A stretch of 64,000 nt of DNA from UBA1275 sp002323515 (GCA_964007875.1 CAXGAH010000007.1:1-64000); one strand, 5' to 3'. Shown: positions 55,198 to 63,967, counted from the stretch's first letter. Program-made: numbers and translations. Notes: a model not told the origin generated them from the sequence alone.

Positions 55198-57392
55198 TGC
55201 TGCCTCCCTGTTTTTTTACTAATTTGTTCGAATGAGCGTGCCTTGCCCCGAATTGTTACCGTTCTTCCGGGAAGAGTGTACTCACCGGCAAGTGGAAATT
55301 GTGCGTAAATGGTCCCGGAACCAACACGTTGTGTCTTAAGACCTAATTCAGCCAACATGGTGTGGGCTGTTCGCATGCTCATTCCGCGCACATCGGGAAG
55401 TGCAATGCGTTCAATCTCTTCGGTACTTGCTTCTCTCAATGCTGTTTTTGGATCCTTGTGAGGATTTAAGAGGCTTGATTTAGTCTGAGCATTAAGGCGT
55501 AATCGGGTTTTTGCAAAAAGAGTGTCCCCAGGGGCTGGCTGCTGATCTACAATCCAATCGCCTTCACCCTCCATCTCAAAAGGAATATATAGGGATTCCA
55601 ATAATTCTTCGGCTCGATTAGGTGATAAGCCTAACAAGGAGGGAGCAATAGCAAAGGTATTTCTTTTGTTCTTTTGTTGCACCAATTGTTGTTGTAGGTC
55701 TTGGTCCAAACCGGCAATACGCAGGGCTACCTGCTTAAAAATTGGGCCCGCAGTATATCCACCATATCCTATGGGTTTTGGCTCGTCTAACATGATATAG
55801 ATAACATATTTGGGAGCTTCTACAGGGAAAAAGCCAACAAAAGAACCTCTATAACGATTGGAGTACACCCCATTGACCACTTTCTTAGCCGTTCCTGTTT
55901 TACCTGCAATACGTAGACCTGGTATTTGGGCTAAATCCCCAGTTCCTGAATCACTAACAACACTTTCAAAAACGGGATAAAGGTGATCCAGGGTTTTAGC
56001 TTTGGCTACCTTACGAATCCGGGTTGGTTGGAATTGTTCAACGATTTTACCATTTGAATTCGTTATTTCCCTCACTAAATAAGGACGCATCAAATCACTC
56101 CGATTAGCAAAAGCAGCGTAGGCTTGAGTAGTTTGCATAGGGGTAGCAAGAAGCTCATAACCATGGGACATCCAAGGCAAACTTACCAAACTCCATTCGA
56201 AGGGTTTTGCCATACGTCCACTTTCTTCCCCTGCAATATCCACATGAGTGGGGGTTCCAAAACCTAAATTACGAGCATATTGGTAGAAAGTATCATTATC
56301 CAATCGCATGGCTATTTCAGCGGTAGCCACGTTGGACGACTGTTGAATCACCTCTGCAAAGTTCATAGTCCCTAATGGATCGTGATCTCGTAAGGTAAGA
56401 CCGTGAATTTGAACAGCCCCGTCTTCGGGTGTTTCGAAAAGTTCTCCTTCCTCAATCACCCCCTGTTCTACGGCTGCAATGGCGGTGACTAACTTAAAGG
56501 TAGAACCCGGTTCTACCATATCTGCTATGGCAAAATTTCGCCGATTTTCTTCATTAGTATCTCCAGGAACATTAGGGTCATAGCTTGGGTAATTGGCCAT
56601 AGCCAAGATTTCGCCCGTGGTAGGGTCCATGATTATCCCAGTACCATAGTTGGCCTTAAATCGTTGAACCCCAACTTGTAACTCATCTTCTAAAATAGCT
56701 TGGATGGAAGCGTCAATCGTGGTGTGTAAATCATAACCCTCGATGGGTAATTTTGTTGGTGCTCCAACGTATTCAAATACACGTTGAAGTGCATCTTTAC
56801 GCACTTGTTGCACACCATCAACCCCTCTTAGTTCTTTATCGTAATGAGACTCGAGGCCAATCCGTCCTATCATTTCATGATTTACAAAGCCCATAGTATG
56901 AGCGGCAAGCGAGCCAAAGGTATAACTGCGGCGATAGTTTTCTTCTAAAATAACCCCTCGTATTCCAAGAGTGGCTAGTTGCTCCTTTTGCGAGCCATTC
57001 ATGTTTTTTTCCATCACCACGTAACGGGACCGTGCAGGAGCCTCGTTTAGAATACCTTGGTAATAGGTGTTGCCTTTACCAGTAGTTCGGCCCAATGTTA
57101 CCAATACCGTGTCTATGTGCGCCTGCGTCATCCCTGGTACTTTGGGGTCTAAGGCCATTTTGTAGTCTACGGTGTTGGTAGCTAGCAGGGTGCCATTTCG
57201 GTCGTAAATATTACCACGTTCTGCAGGTATAGATATTTCTGTGATGGCTTGCTTATTCCAAAGCTGACGAAGTTCATCACCCTCAATGAAATTAATCCTA
57301 ACCAATTGAACCAATAATGCCACTGGTAGTAAAAATAGGATACCTAGCACAACAAACATCCGACCCATTATGGCACCTCTAAATTCCTGCAT
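55194..57392 (-). CDS. ftsI: Penicillin-binding protein FtsI with C-terminal PASTA region
   Basis: A 732-residue class B penicillin-binding protein, the septal transpeptidase. An N-terminal membrane anchor (residues 12-31) is followed by the dimerisation domain (PAERGNIYDRNGTLLA). The transpeptidase has catalytic Ser297 in EPGSTFKLV, SSN at 352-354 and KTGTAKK further on. The C-terminal ~140 residues hold two PASTA-like units (SLLGLSPNRAEELLESLYIP; LPDVRGMSMRTAHTMLAELG). The PASTA extension makes it longer than the E. coli protein (588 residues). It is the partner of FtsW. Confidence 0.96.
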   Translation of the reverse strand: MQEFRGAIMGRMFVVLGILFLLPVALLVQLVRINFIEGDELRQLWNKQAITEISIPAERGNIYDRNGTLLATNTVDYKMALDPKVPGMTQAHIDTVLVTLGRTTGKGNTYYQGILNEAPARSRYVVMEKNMNGSQKEQLATLGIRGVILEENYRRSYTFGSLAAHTMGFVNHEMIGRIGLESHYDKELRGVDGVQQVRKDALQRVFEYVGAPTKLPIEGYDLHTTIDASIQAILEDELQVGVQRFKANYGTGIIMDPTTGEILAMANYPSYDPNVPGDTNEENRRNFAIADMVEPGSTFKLVTAIAAVEQGVIEEGELFETPEDGAVQIHGLTLRDHDPLGTMNFAEVIQQSSNVATAEIAMRLDNDTFYQYARNLGFGTPTHVDIAGEESGRMAKPFEWSLVSLPWMSHGYELLATPMQTTQAYAAFANRSDLMRPYLVREITNSNGKIVEQFQPTRIRKVAKAKTLDHLYPVFESVVSDSGTGDLAQIPGLRIAGKTGTAKKVVNGVYSNRYRGSFVGFFPVEAPKYVIYIMLDEPKPIGYGGYTAGPIFKQVALRIAGLDQDLQQQLVQQKNKRNTFAIAPSLLGLSPNRAEELLESLYIPFEMEGEGDWIVDQQPAPGDTLFAKTRLRLNAQTKSSLLNPHKDPKTALREASTEEIERIALPDVRGMSMRTAHTMLAELGLKTQRVGSGTIYAQFPLAGEYTLPGRTVTIRGKARSFEQISKKTGRQQ

Positions 57393-57791
57393 TTATTGGC
57401 CCTCCAATATTTGGTCGGCTGGCCCAGCATTGATAAAGCCTAATTCTCTGGCCTTACGATAAATATTTGCAGGGCCTTTCATCCGATCGTATCGAAGTTT
57501 TAGCTCATCATAAACTTGCTGGGTCTGTTCGTATTCTCTTTGGAGCTGTTGAACCTGTCCAAGGAGCTCTTGGGTAGCGAATACATGCGTTAAATAGATA
57601 AATCCAAAAATTGCTGCTACCAGAGTGAAGGCAATAATTTTGGTAGGTTTGAAGGCCGATAACTTGATTCCAGTTCCTTGGCCAATATTTTTACTGGTTT
57701 TTTGAGATGGAGAGGGTATGGAATCAGTGGAATTGATTTTTCTGAGGTTTGGCTTCATGTTCTGCCTATGCAGGGGGGACGATACCATCAT
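57393..57791 (-). CDS. ftsL: FtsL-like cell division protein
   Basis: A 132-residue bitopic protein: a basic, serine-rich cytoplasmic part, one membrane segment (about residues 53-70, IIAFTLVAAIFGFIYLTHVF), and a short coiled coil rich in Gln, Glu and Leu (QELLGQVQQLQREYEQTQQV). The C-terminal YRKARELGFINAGPADQI resembles the FtsL/FtsB tail. Sequence similarity in this family is low, so the call leans on size, topology and its place between rsmH and ftsI. Its stop precedes the ftsI start directly, and its start overlaps rsmH by 4 bp. Confidence 0.85.
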   Translation of the reverse strand: MMVSSPLHRQNMKPNLRKINSTDSIPSPSQKTSKNIGQGTGIKLSAFKPTKIIAFTLVAAIFGFIYLTHVFATQELLGQVQQLQREYEQTQQVYDELKLRYDRMKGPANIYRKARELGFINAGPADQILEGQ

Positions 57792-58714
57792 GAGCCAGGG
57801 TCTCCTACTTTTTCAGCTACTCTAAGTTTAGCACTTCGAGAGGCTGGGTTTCGATCAATTTCTTGATCGTTCGGGGTAATTACCTGCCGGTTGATGGGCG
57901 TTAGGGGACAGACAGGGTTACCATAAAAATCTTTTTCGATGATCCCTTCAAAATTTCCACTCTTTATGAAGTTTTTAACCAATCGATCTTCGAGTGAGTG
58001 ATAGCTCATAACCACCATTCTACCACCCGGGGCCAATAGCTTAAGTCCTTGTTGTAAGACTTGCTTTAGCACCTCTAATTCTTGATTCACCTCAATACGA
58101 ATAGCCTGAAATACTCTAGCTAAGCTTTTTATTCTAAACTTAGAGGGTACTTGTTCACTAATAATAGTGGAGAGCTCTTGAGTACTTTCTATTGGACGGG
58201 CATCAATGATACTTTGGGCAATTTTCCGACTACCGCGCTCTTCTCCATAATGAAATATGAGATCTCTTAGTCGTTCGTAATCGTAGGTATTCACTACATC
58301 ATACGCAGTTAGGCCTGTGTAGGTTCCCATTCTCATGTCAAGGGGACCTTCTTGCTGAAAACTAAATCCTCTATCAGCTTCTTTGAGTTGATGCGTGGAA
58401 ACTCCTAAATCTAAAAGGATTCCGGCTACCTGACCTTTAAAGGGGGGAGGTAAAAGAGTGGACAGGTAGCCGAAGTTTCCTTTAAAAATCGTGCATCTGG
58501 GGTCTTCCCCAATACGCTGGCTTGCTGCATCAATAGCTTGTTGGTCTTGATCTACTCCAAAAACCCTCGCTTGTGGACCTAATTTCTCCAATATAGCTAA
58601 GGTATGGCCACCACCGCCCAAGGTCGCGTCAATATAGCTGCCGTTTGGGTCAGTAATTAAATGCTCAATGCATTCTTGGAGCATTACCGGTATATGTTCA
58701 TAATATGTAGTCAT
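57788..58714 (-). CDS. rsmH: 16S rRNA (cytosine(1402)-N(4))-methyltransferase RsmH
   Basis: A 308-residue SAM-dependent methyltransferase (formerly MraW) that modifies C1402 of 16S rRNA. The ATG at 58714, 1 nt after the mraZ stop, fits the family start YYEHIPVMLQE and has GGTG five to seven bases upstream. An ATG at 58726 would overlap mraZ and add four residues. Motifs seen are the SAM-binding DATLGGGGHTLAILEKL, VFGVDQDQQAI, LLDLGVSTHQL, RGFSFQQEGPLDMRM and VMSYHSLEDRLVKNF. Second gene of the dcw operon. Confidence 0.96.
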   Translation of the reverse strand: MTTYYEHIPVMLQECIEHLITDPNGSYIDATLGGGGHTLAILEKLGPQARVFGVDQDQQAIDAASQRIGEDPRCTIFKGNFGYLSTLLPPPFKGQVAGILLDLGVSTHQLKEADRGFSFQQEGPLDMRMGTYTGLTAYDVVNTYDYERLRDLIFHYGEERGSRKIAQSIIDARPIESTQELSTIISEQVPSKFRIKSLARVFQAIRIEVNQELEVLKQVLQQGLKLLAPGGRMVVMSYHSLEDRLVKNFIKSGNFEGIIEKDFYGNPVCPLTPINRQVITPNDQEIDRNPASRSAKLRVAEKVGDPGS

Positions 58715-58715
58715 A

Positions 58716-59183
58716 TTATTCACCATCGATACCGGAACTGCCTCCCATTACTTGTTCAAAAATGGCTTCAAAAGCATCGGGATCTAAATCGGCGTCAACA
58801 TTTTCGAGGACGTCGGGGGACCAAATCTCGATGTATTGCCCTATACCAATGAAAATAGCTTTTCCATCGATTTGGGCATATTTGGTATGCTCAGTGGGGA
58901 GAGCAATACGATGTTGTTTGTCCAAAGCGGCGTCTTCGGCGTAGCGTAAGAAGTTCCGTTTAGCAATTCGGCCAGCTCGGGTAAAATTGTTGGCCTTAGA
59001 GAGGGTTTCTTCCACGTCACGCCACTCGTTTTCGGGGTATAAATAAAGACAGGTTTCTAATCCACGCACCACAACAAAGCGTTCTTGAGCGTCTGGACTC
59101 AACACTTTTCGCATTTTAGCCGGGAAGGCTATGCGGCCTTTTGCATCTATACTATGCTCGTATTGACCTTTGAAACTATGCAA
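58716..59183 (-). CDS. mraZ: Transcriptional regulator MraZ
   Basis: A 155-residue protein of two SpoVT/AbrB-like halves: FKGQYEHSIDAKGRIAFPAKM at the start and LDKQHRIALPTE in the second half. MraZ binds GTGGG repeats in front of its own gene and controls the dcw operon. I place the start at the TTG at 59183, which gives the normal N-terminus HSFKGQYEHSID. The more distal GTG at 59237 coincides with the last base of an operator repeat and would add 18 unusual residues. No ATG exists in frame between them. First gene of the dcw operon. Confidence 0.9.
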   Translation of the reverse strand: MHSFKGQYEHSIDAKGRIAFPAKMRKVLSPDAQERFVVVRGLETCLYLYPENEWRDVEETLSKANNFTRAGRIAKRNFLRYAEDAALDKQHRIALPTEHTKYAQIDGKAIFIGIGQYIEIWSPDVLENVDADLDPDAFEAIFEQVMGGSSGIDGE

Positions 59184-59230
59184 GGTGACTAAACGTGGAA
59201 TTATGATTGCTTTTTTTGGGTGAAAGATAG

Positions 59231-59258
59231 TCCCCACTATCTCCCACTTTACCCCACA
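59231..59258 (-). promoter_or_regulatory. MraZ box: three GTGGG repeats with 10-bp period
   Basis: On the minus strand three consecutive decamers start with GTGGG: GTGGGGTAAA, GTGGGAGATA and GTGGGGACTA. The pentamers lie at 59253-59257, 59243-59247 and 59233-59237, exactly 10 bp apart, which matches the known MraZ operator architecture of direct TGGG-type repeats on one helix face. The box lies 50-75 bp before the proposed mraZ start. The dcw operon is therefore expected to be under MraZ autoregulation. Confidence 0.85.
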
Positions 59259-59380
59259 ATGTACCCTAATTTTCTATAATCTGTCAAGAAAAAAACACTG
59301 AGAAGTAAAAAAATACCAAACTGATGTAATTAGAACCTGTATATAAGGTGTATTTCTTGATGGTATTCATTGAAAAGGAA

Positions 59381-59435
59381 AAGGCAGAAAAGGCAGAAAT
59401 CAAACAGTTGAAGTGAAACAGTTGAGGCAGAAAAA
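59381..59435. repeat. Purine-rich short repeats upstream of the MraZ box
   Basis: AAGGCAGAA occurs twice in perfect tandem (59381-59398). AAACAGTTGA occurs twice 14 bp apart (59402 and 59416), and a third GGCAGAA follows at 59426. They sit in the 351-bp gap between mraZ and metX. The remainder of this gap is AT-rich and otherwise shows only the MraZ box. A short hydrophobic open frame here (59284-59466, minus) is not convincing as a gene. Confidence 0.5.
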
Positions 59436-59534
59436 GTAGGGATGGGATAGCAAAAAAATGAGACAACTATCTATGCATAGTCTCTGGAATGTATCTGCAA
59501 ATTCTTACGTAACCGTACTGGAAAATCTACCTTC

Positions 59535-60569
59535 TTAGGTAGTCGCTAGAAAACGGGACAATATTTGGGTGAGCTGATCAAATTCGATTAAAAAGGCATC
59601 GTGACCATAGGGGGATTCCAGTGCCGTAAATTGGCCATTGGGCAAGAGCTGGGCTAGATCCTTTTGCTCTGAAATCGGATACAAAGCGTCGGATAGTATA
59701 CCAACCACATGAATGGGGATAGTTAGCTGCTTGGCCACTTCTTTAAAACTACTACGATCTCTGGATATATCATGGGTATCCATAGATCGAGTGAGTCGCT
59801 CATAACTAAGAGCATCGAATCGTTTATTGAGTTTCTGCCCTTGATAATCTAGGTAGGATTCGACCTGGTAGTAGGGATCATTGGTAATCTCATGGATATC
59901 TCTGCCGAACTTGGTTTCATAATCCTCAGGTGAGCGGTAGGTCATCATGCCAATTTGCCGCGCCAAAGCAAGCCCTTGGCTTGGTGGCGCTTCAGCGGTA
60001 TACCAACCTGCCTTCCAGTGTGGATCCTGGTATATAGCCTGCCTTTGTAAATGACTAAGTCCGATGGACCAGGCCGTGTGTGCTTTACCCATCGCCATCA
60101 AGAAAGTACGTTGAATTCTAGGGTCTATGAGGGCAAATTCTAGAGCAATCATACCGCCCATCGATCCTCCAATTGCACATTGGATGGAATTAATCTGGAG
60201 GTGATTTAGTAGATGTTGTTCCATTTGAACGATATCTCGTATGCTCAGCACAGGGAAATCAGGACCATAGGCTTTATGTGTTTGAGGGTTTAGGCTTTGA
60301 GGTCCGGTAGAGCCATAACAACTACCCGGGGTATTGATGCATAGAACATAGTGATGATCTAAATCAATAGGACTTTCCTGGGAAAAAAAACCGTGAAACC
60401 AATCCTCAGCGTTGCTATCTCCCGTTAACGCATGAAAAATGAGTATCACATTATCACCATTCTTGTTCAAGCTGCCCCAGCTATGATAGCCGAGTTCAAA
60501 CTCCTTAAATACAAAACCGGATTCGGTCGTGTATGTTTCGGATACAAGTAATGTATTCTGGATACTCAT
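59535..60569 (-). CDS. metX: Homoserine O-acetyltransferase
   Basis: A 344-residue alpha/beta-hydrolase that acetylates homoserine in methionine synthesis. The family start FKEFELGYHSWG, FHALTGDSNAEDWF, INTPGSCYGSTGP, the nucleophile elbow IGGSMGGMIALEFAL, the catalytic Asp in GILSDALYPISEQ and the His in SPYGHDAFLIE are all present. It is downstream of metY by about 50 bp and probably co-transcribed, so the SAM riboswitch would govern both. Succinyl versus acetyl specificity was not tested; MetX from Bacteroidota-type bacteria mostly acetylates. Confidence 0.93.
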   Translation of the reverse strand: MSIQNTLLVSETYTTESGFVFKEFELGYHSWGSLNKNGDNVILIFHALTGDSNAEDWFHGFFSQESPIDLDHHYVLCINTPGSCYGSTGPQSLNPQTHKAYGPDFPVLSIRDIVQMEQHLLNHLQINSIQCAIGGSMGGMIALEFALIDPRIQRTFLMAMGKAHTAWSIGLSHLQRQAIYQDPHWKAGWYTAEAPPSQGLALARQIGMMTYRSPEDYETKFGRDIHEITNDPYYQVESYLDYQGQKLNKRFDALSYERLTRSMDTHDISRDRSSFKEVAKQLTIPIHVVGILSDALYPISEQKDLAQLLPNGQFTALESPYGHDAFLIEFDQLTQILSRFLATT

Positions 60570-60618
60570 TCTTCTACATCTGTTATGAAAGCCAACGGGT
60601 CAATTGAATTAAGAGGGG

Positions 60619-61932
60619 TTAAATTTTTGCCAAAGCTAAATCAAAGTCCTCTTTTATGTCATCAATATGTTCGATGCCTACGGACACTCGAATGAGATCA
60701 GAGCTAACTCCACTGGCTTCCTGTTCGGCTTTACTGAGTTGTTGGTGAGTAGTGGATGATGGGTGAATAACTAAGGTTTTAGCATCCCCAACATTAGCTA
60801 GGTGGCTGGCTAATTGTACCTCATTTATGAAGGTTTTAGCCGCTTCATAACCGCCTTTTACACCAAAGGTGAACAGTGTTCCAAACTGGCCATTTTTAAG
60901 ATACTTTTTTGCTCGTTCATGGTAGGGGTGGTCTTCTAATCCATTATAATTTACCCAAGCAATTTTATCGTGGTGGTGTAGGAAATTCGCTAGAGCTAGC
61001 GCATTTGAGGTGTGTCGTTCTACTCTTAAGGATAAGGTTTCCAAGCCTTGCAACAGCAAAAAGCTATTGAAAGGTGATAGGGCAGGACCAACATCTCGTA
61101 GTCCTTCTACCCGTGCGCGGATGGCAAGGGCTATGTTCCCAAAAGGGCCGTTCGAGCCAAATATTTCCCAGAAATTGATTCCATGGTACCCTGGAGCTGG
61201 ATCGGTGAACAAAGGATAGCGACCATTCCCCCAATTAAAATTACCTGCATCTACTATTACTCCACCAACAGAGGTGCCGTGACCTCCAATCCATTTGGTA
61301 GCTGACTCAGTTACAATATTGGCTCCATGGGCAATAGGTTGTACCAGGGCCCCGCCAGCTCCAAAGGTATTATCAACAACCAAGGCGATACCGTATTTTT
61401 GCCCAAGCTGTGCAAGTCCTTCAAAGTCGGCCACATTTCCTCTGGGGTTTCCTATAGATTCTACATAGATGGCCTTGGTATCGTCATCGATTAATTGTTC
61501 AAAGGCTTCTACGGTATCTTCGTCAGCAAAACGAACTTGAATGCCTAAGCGTGGAAGGGTAACCTTGAACTGATTGTAGGTTCCACCATAAAGATTTTGG
61601 GTAGATAAAATGTTATCGCCAGCTTGGGCTATGGTGGTGATAGCTAAAAACTGAGCTGATTGGCCAGAGGCCGTGGCCACAGCTGCAGCCCCGCCTTCCA
61701 ATGCTGCAATTCTTTGCTCAAATACATCGGTGGTGGGATTCATAATTCGGGTATAAATATTCCCGAATTCTTTTAGTCCAAATAGATTGGCTGCATGATC
61801 GGTATCCTTAAAGGTATATGAGGTAGTTTGGTAGATGGGAACCGCCCGAGAACCAGTGGTTGGATCGGGCTGTTGCCCAGCGTGTAATTGTTTGGTTTCG
61901 AAACGTAAATTACGTTCTGATAAAGTACTCAT
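60619..61932 (-). CDS. metY: O-acetylhomoserine aminocarboxypropyltransferase (sulfhydrylase)
   Basis: A 437-residue PLP enzyme of the Cys/Met metabolism family that makes homocysteine from O-acetylhomoserine and sulfide. ETKQLHAGQQPDPTTGSRAVPIYQTTSY near the start, GGAAAVATASGQSAQFLAI, VDNTFGAGGALVQPIAHGANIV and the PLP-lysine segment ESATKWIGGHGTSVGGVIVD are all present. The length suits MetY (about 430), which is longer than cystathionine gamma-synthase or beta-lyase (about 380-400). It is the first gene under the SAM riboswitch. Confidence 0.95.
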   Translation of the reverse strand: MSTLSERNLRFETKQLHAGQQPDPTTGSRAVPIYQTTSYTFKDTDHAANLFGLKEFGNIYTRIMNPTTDVFEQRIAALEGGAAAVATASGQSAQFLAITTIAQAGDNILSTQNLYGGTYNQFKVTLPRLGIQVRFADEDTVEAFEQLIDDDTKAIYVESIGNPRGNVADFEGLAQLGQKYGIALVVDNTFGAGGALVQPIAHGANIVTESATKWIGGHGTSVGGVIVDAGNFNWGNGRYPLFTDPAPGYHGINFWEIFGSNGPFGNIALAIRARVEGLRDVGPALSPFNSFLLLQGLETLSLRVERHTSNALALANFLHHHDKIAWVNYNGLEDHPYHERAKKYLKNGQFGTLFTFGVKGGYEAAKTFINEVQLASHLANVGDAKTLVIHPSSTTHQQLSKAEQEASGVSSDLIRVSVGIEHIDDIKEDFDLALAKI

Positions 61933-61991
61933 AGTATTCGAATTAGATAAATGAATGTTATTTGTGAGTCATTAACATCGTGTATGAAACG

Positions 61992-62027
61992 AAAAAAGCC
62001 TTGCTCGGATGAATTCGAACAGGGCTT
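61992..62027 (-). terminator. Intrinsic terminator of the SAM riboswitch
   Basis: On the minus strand an imperfect stem runs AAGCCCTGTTCG ... CGAGCAAGGCTT (62027-61997) and is followed by a T-run (61996-61992). It lies directly after the aptamer and before metY, so SAM binding should favour it and stop transcription early. Confidence 0.85.
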
Positions 62028-62043
62028 AACTATAAGCGGATCG

Positions 62044-62190
62044 AACTCATCTTTCTTTGGATTGAACGATTCAATCACAAAGCAGGATGTGGCACCTTGT
62101 CTATACATGTGCTCGCCGTCGAGTGACATATATAGCCGGTTGCCAAGGTTTCACAGGGCCTGATCCCTCCGCCTTTCGTAATGAGAAGCT
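62044..62190 (-). ncRNA. SAM-I (S-box) riboswitch controlling metY-metX
   Basis: The minus strand shows the S-box consensus in order: a P1 5' arm (CTTCTCATTACG), GGCGGAGGGA, CAGGCCCTGTGAAACC, TTGGCAACC, a variable P3 segment, AAGGTGCCA with ATCCTGC, and the P1 3' arm AAAGATGAG (62052-62044). The aptamer binds S-adenosylmethionine and lowers expression of the downstream methionine genes. A terminator hairpin follows immediately. The remaining part of the 61933-62276 interval is leader sequence with no gene; an open frame overlapping the aptamer is not real. Confidence 0.95.
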
Positions 62191-62207
62191 AAACTTTTAA
62201 AGAACAT

Positions 62208-62226
62208 ACAAGCTTAATGAGCTTGT
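62208..62226. repeat. Small hairpin between era and the SAM riboswitch
   Basis: ACAAGCT (62208-62214) and AGCTTGT (62220-62226) form a perfect 7-bp stem with a 5-nt loop. It lies about 50 bp after the era stop codon and could act as a weak terminator for the pdxJ-era transcript, but only a short, interrupted T stretch follows on the minus strand. Confidence 0.4.
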
Positions 62227-62276
62227 GATACAATACTAACACTGTTCTACTTTTGATGCAAGAGCTAACGAAAAAA

Positions 62277-63212
62277 TTATTCTCTGTATCCTAAATTACG
62301 GACCATATGTTCTTTTTCTCGCCATTTTTCTCGTACTTTCACATGTAATTCTAGGTGTACTTGCTTATCTAAAAATGATTCAATATTTGCTCGGGACTGA
62401 ATGCCTAATTGCTTTATAGCAGCCCCTTTTTTCCCTATAATCATACCTTTTTGAGAATTTCGATTGACCACGATATCGGCCATAATTCGATCAATTTCAG
62501 GGGATTCCTGATACTCTAATATTTCGATGGTAGCTGAATACGGTAGTTCTTCATGATAATTTAAAAACAACTGTTCACGAATGAATTCAGATACAAAAAA
62601 TCGGAGGGGATGCTCGCTTAACTCATCCTTTGGATAAAAAGCAGGGCCTTTATGTAGCTTGGTTTTGAGTTGATCGATTAAGGCCGGTATGCCGTGCTGC
62701 TCGAGCGCCGATATGGCTTGAATTCCAGCAAAAGTGAATGCCTCTTCATATGCTTCTTGTACTTTTTTTAACCATTCCTCGGACACCGTATCCATCTTAT
62801 TCAATACCAATATTACGGGTTTTTGCTGCGATCGGACGTGTCCTAATAATTCGTGATCAACCAATTCAGTAGGAGCGTTTGGGGCATTTTTTTTGTCCCG
62901 TTCCTGCTTTATAAAACTCCGCTTAAGATCAACCAACAAGAGCATGACATCCGCTTCTTTTTCGGCCTTTTCAACAAAGCGCATCATCGCTTTTTGAAGT
63001 TCGTATTTGGGCTGGATAATCCCAGGAGTATCTAAAAAAATGATTTGGCAATCTTCTTCACTATAGATCCCCATGATTTGATGGCGGGTGGTCTGTGCTT
63101 TATGTGTGGCAATGGAAATTTTACTTCCAAGGAGACCATTCATAAGGGTGGATTTACCTGCATTAGGTCGTCCTAGAATAGCGGCGTATCCAGAAAAATG
63201 AGTGCGACTCAT
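62277..63212 (-). CDS. era: GTPase Era
   Basis: A 311-residue GTPase needed for 16S rRNA maturation and 30S assembly. G1 GRPNAGKSTLMN, the switch region HKAQTTRHQIMGI, G3 DTPGI, G4 NKMD and the C-terminal KH domain with GMIIGKKGAAIKQLG and the closing REKWREKEHMVRNLGY are all present. A slightly enlarged insert rich in Lys and Asn (about residues 102-113) sits after the G3 motif. It shares one base with the stop of pdxJ, so the two are translationally coupled. Confidence 0.97.
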   Translation of the reverse strand: MSRTHFSGYAAILGRPNAGKSTLMNGLLGSKISIATHKAQTTRHQIMGIYSEEDCQIIFLDTPGIIQPKYELQKAMMRFVEKAEKEADVMLLLVDLKRSFIKQERDKKNAPNAPTELVDHELLGHVRSQQKPVILVLNKMDTVSEEWLKKVQEAYEEAFTFAGIQAISALEQHGIPALIDQLKTKLHKGPAFYPKDELSEHPLRFFVSEFIREQLFLNYHEELPYSATIEILEYQESPEIDRIMADIVVNRNSQKGMIIGKKGAAIKQLGIQSRANIESFLDKQVHLELHVKVREKWREKEHMVRNLGYRE

Positions 63213-63967
63213 TAGCGCGGCCCCTCTTTTACCTGTCCTATAATGGTCATATAGGCCTGAACTGTGTTGGCTAAGCCATGGAAAACAGCTTCGCTTATGA
63301 GTGCATGTCCTATGCTAATATCGGCTAGATGTGGGACGGCGTGAAGAAAGGGTGCTAGGTTTTTTTGGTTTAAGCCATGGCCGGCGTTTACTTTTAGCCC
63401 AGCAGCGTGCGCCATTTTAGCGGCCGTTGTTAGGCGGCTTAGTTCTGCCTGTGCGGCAGATGGGGTGGAGGCATTGGCGTAGGTTCCGGTGTGTAGCTCG
63501 ATGGCGTCACTACCTAGTTCTATAGCCCCCTGAATATCGTCTAGATTGGGGTCTACGAATAAACTTATTTCAACCTTCGAACCGCCAGTACCGTTACGAA
63601 TGGCTGGAAATACACGCGTTTTAAAGTCTTCAAAGACCGCTGCTAAATGCAATCCGCCTTCGGTGGTTAGTTCTTCCCGACCTTCTGGAACCAAGGTGCA
63701 TATATCCGGGTGTACCTGATGCAGTAACTCGATCATTTCTTCAGTGGCGGCCATCTCAAAATCCAATACCCCTTGTACTGATTCCTTGAGTTCAGTTAAA
63801 TCGTGGTCCATGATATGACGACGATCTCCTCTCAAGTGAAAGACGATTCCAGCAGCGCCTGCTTTTTCGCAAATTTGGGCGGCTTGTGCAGGTACTGGAT
63901 AGCCTTCACCCCGGGCGTTTCGGAGTGTAGCAATATGATCAATATTCACTAAAAGTTGTATTGGCAT
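63212..63967 (-). CDS. pdxJ: Pyridoxine 5'-phosphate synthase
   Basis: A 251-residue TIM-barrel enzyme that makes pyridoxine 5'-phosphate from 1-deoxyxylulose 5-phosphate and 3-amino-2-oxopropyl phosphate, the last ring-forming step of the DXP-dependent vitamin B6 pathway. LLVNIDHIATLRNARGE, HLRGDRRHIMDHDL, EMAATEEM, CTLVPEGREELTTEGGL, IELHTGTYA and NAGHGLNQKNL are all typical. The ATG at 63967 leaves 33 bp to the window end, which hold nothing else. It is first in an operon with era. Confidence 0.97.
   Translation of the reverse strand: MPIQLLVNIDHIATLRNARGEGYPVPAQAAQICEKAGAAGIVFHLRGDRRHIMDHDLTELKESVQGVLDFEMAATEEMIELLHQVHPDICTLVPEGREELTTEGGLHLAAVFEDFKTRVFPAIRNGTGGSKVEISLFVDPNLDDIQGAIELGSDAIELHTGTYANASTPSAAQAELSRLTTAAKMAHAAGLKVNAGHGLNQKNLAPFLHAVPHLADISIGHALISEAVFHGLANTVQAYMTIIGQVKEGPR

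Noticed and set aside
59284..59466. Short hydrophobic open frame upstream of mraZ (minus strand)
   Set aside because: It is phenylalanine-rich from AT-rich DNA, partly encoded by short tandem repeats, with no ribosome binding site.
61929..62129. Open reading frame of 66 codons on the minus strand before metY
   Set aside because: It overlaps the 3' half of the SAM-I aptamer and the terminator, and its product has no family features. It is a by-product of the RNA sequence.
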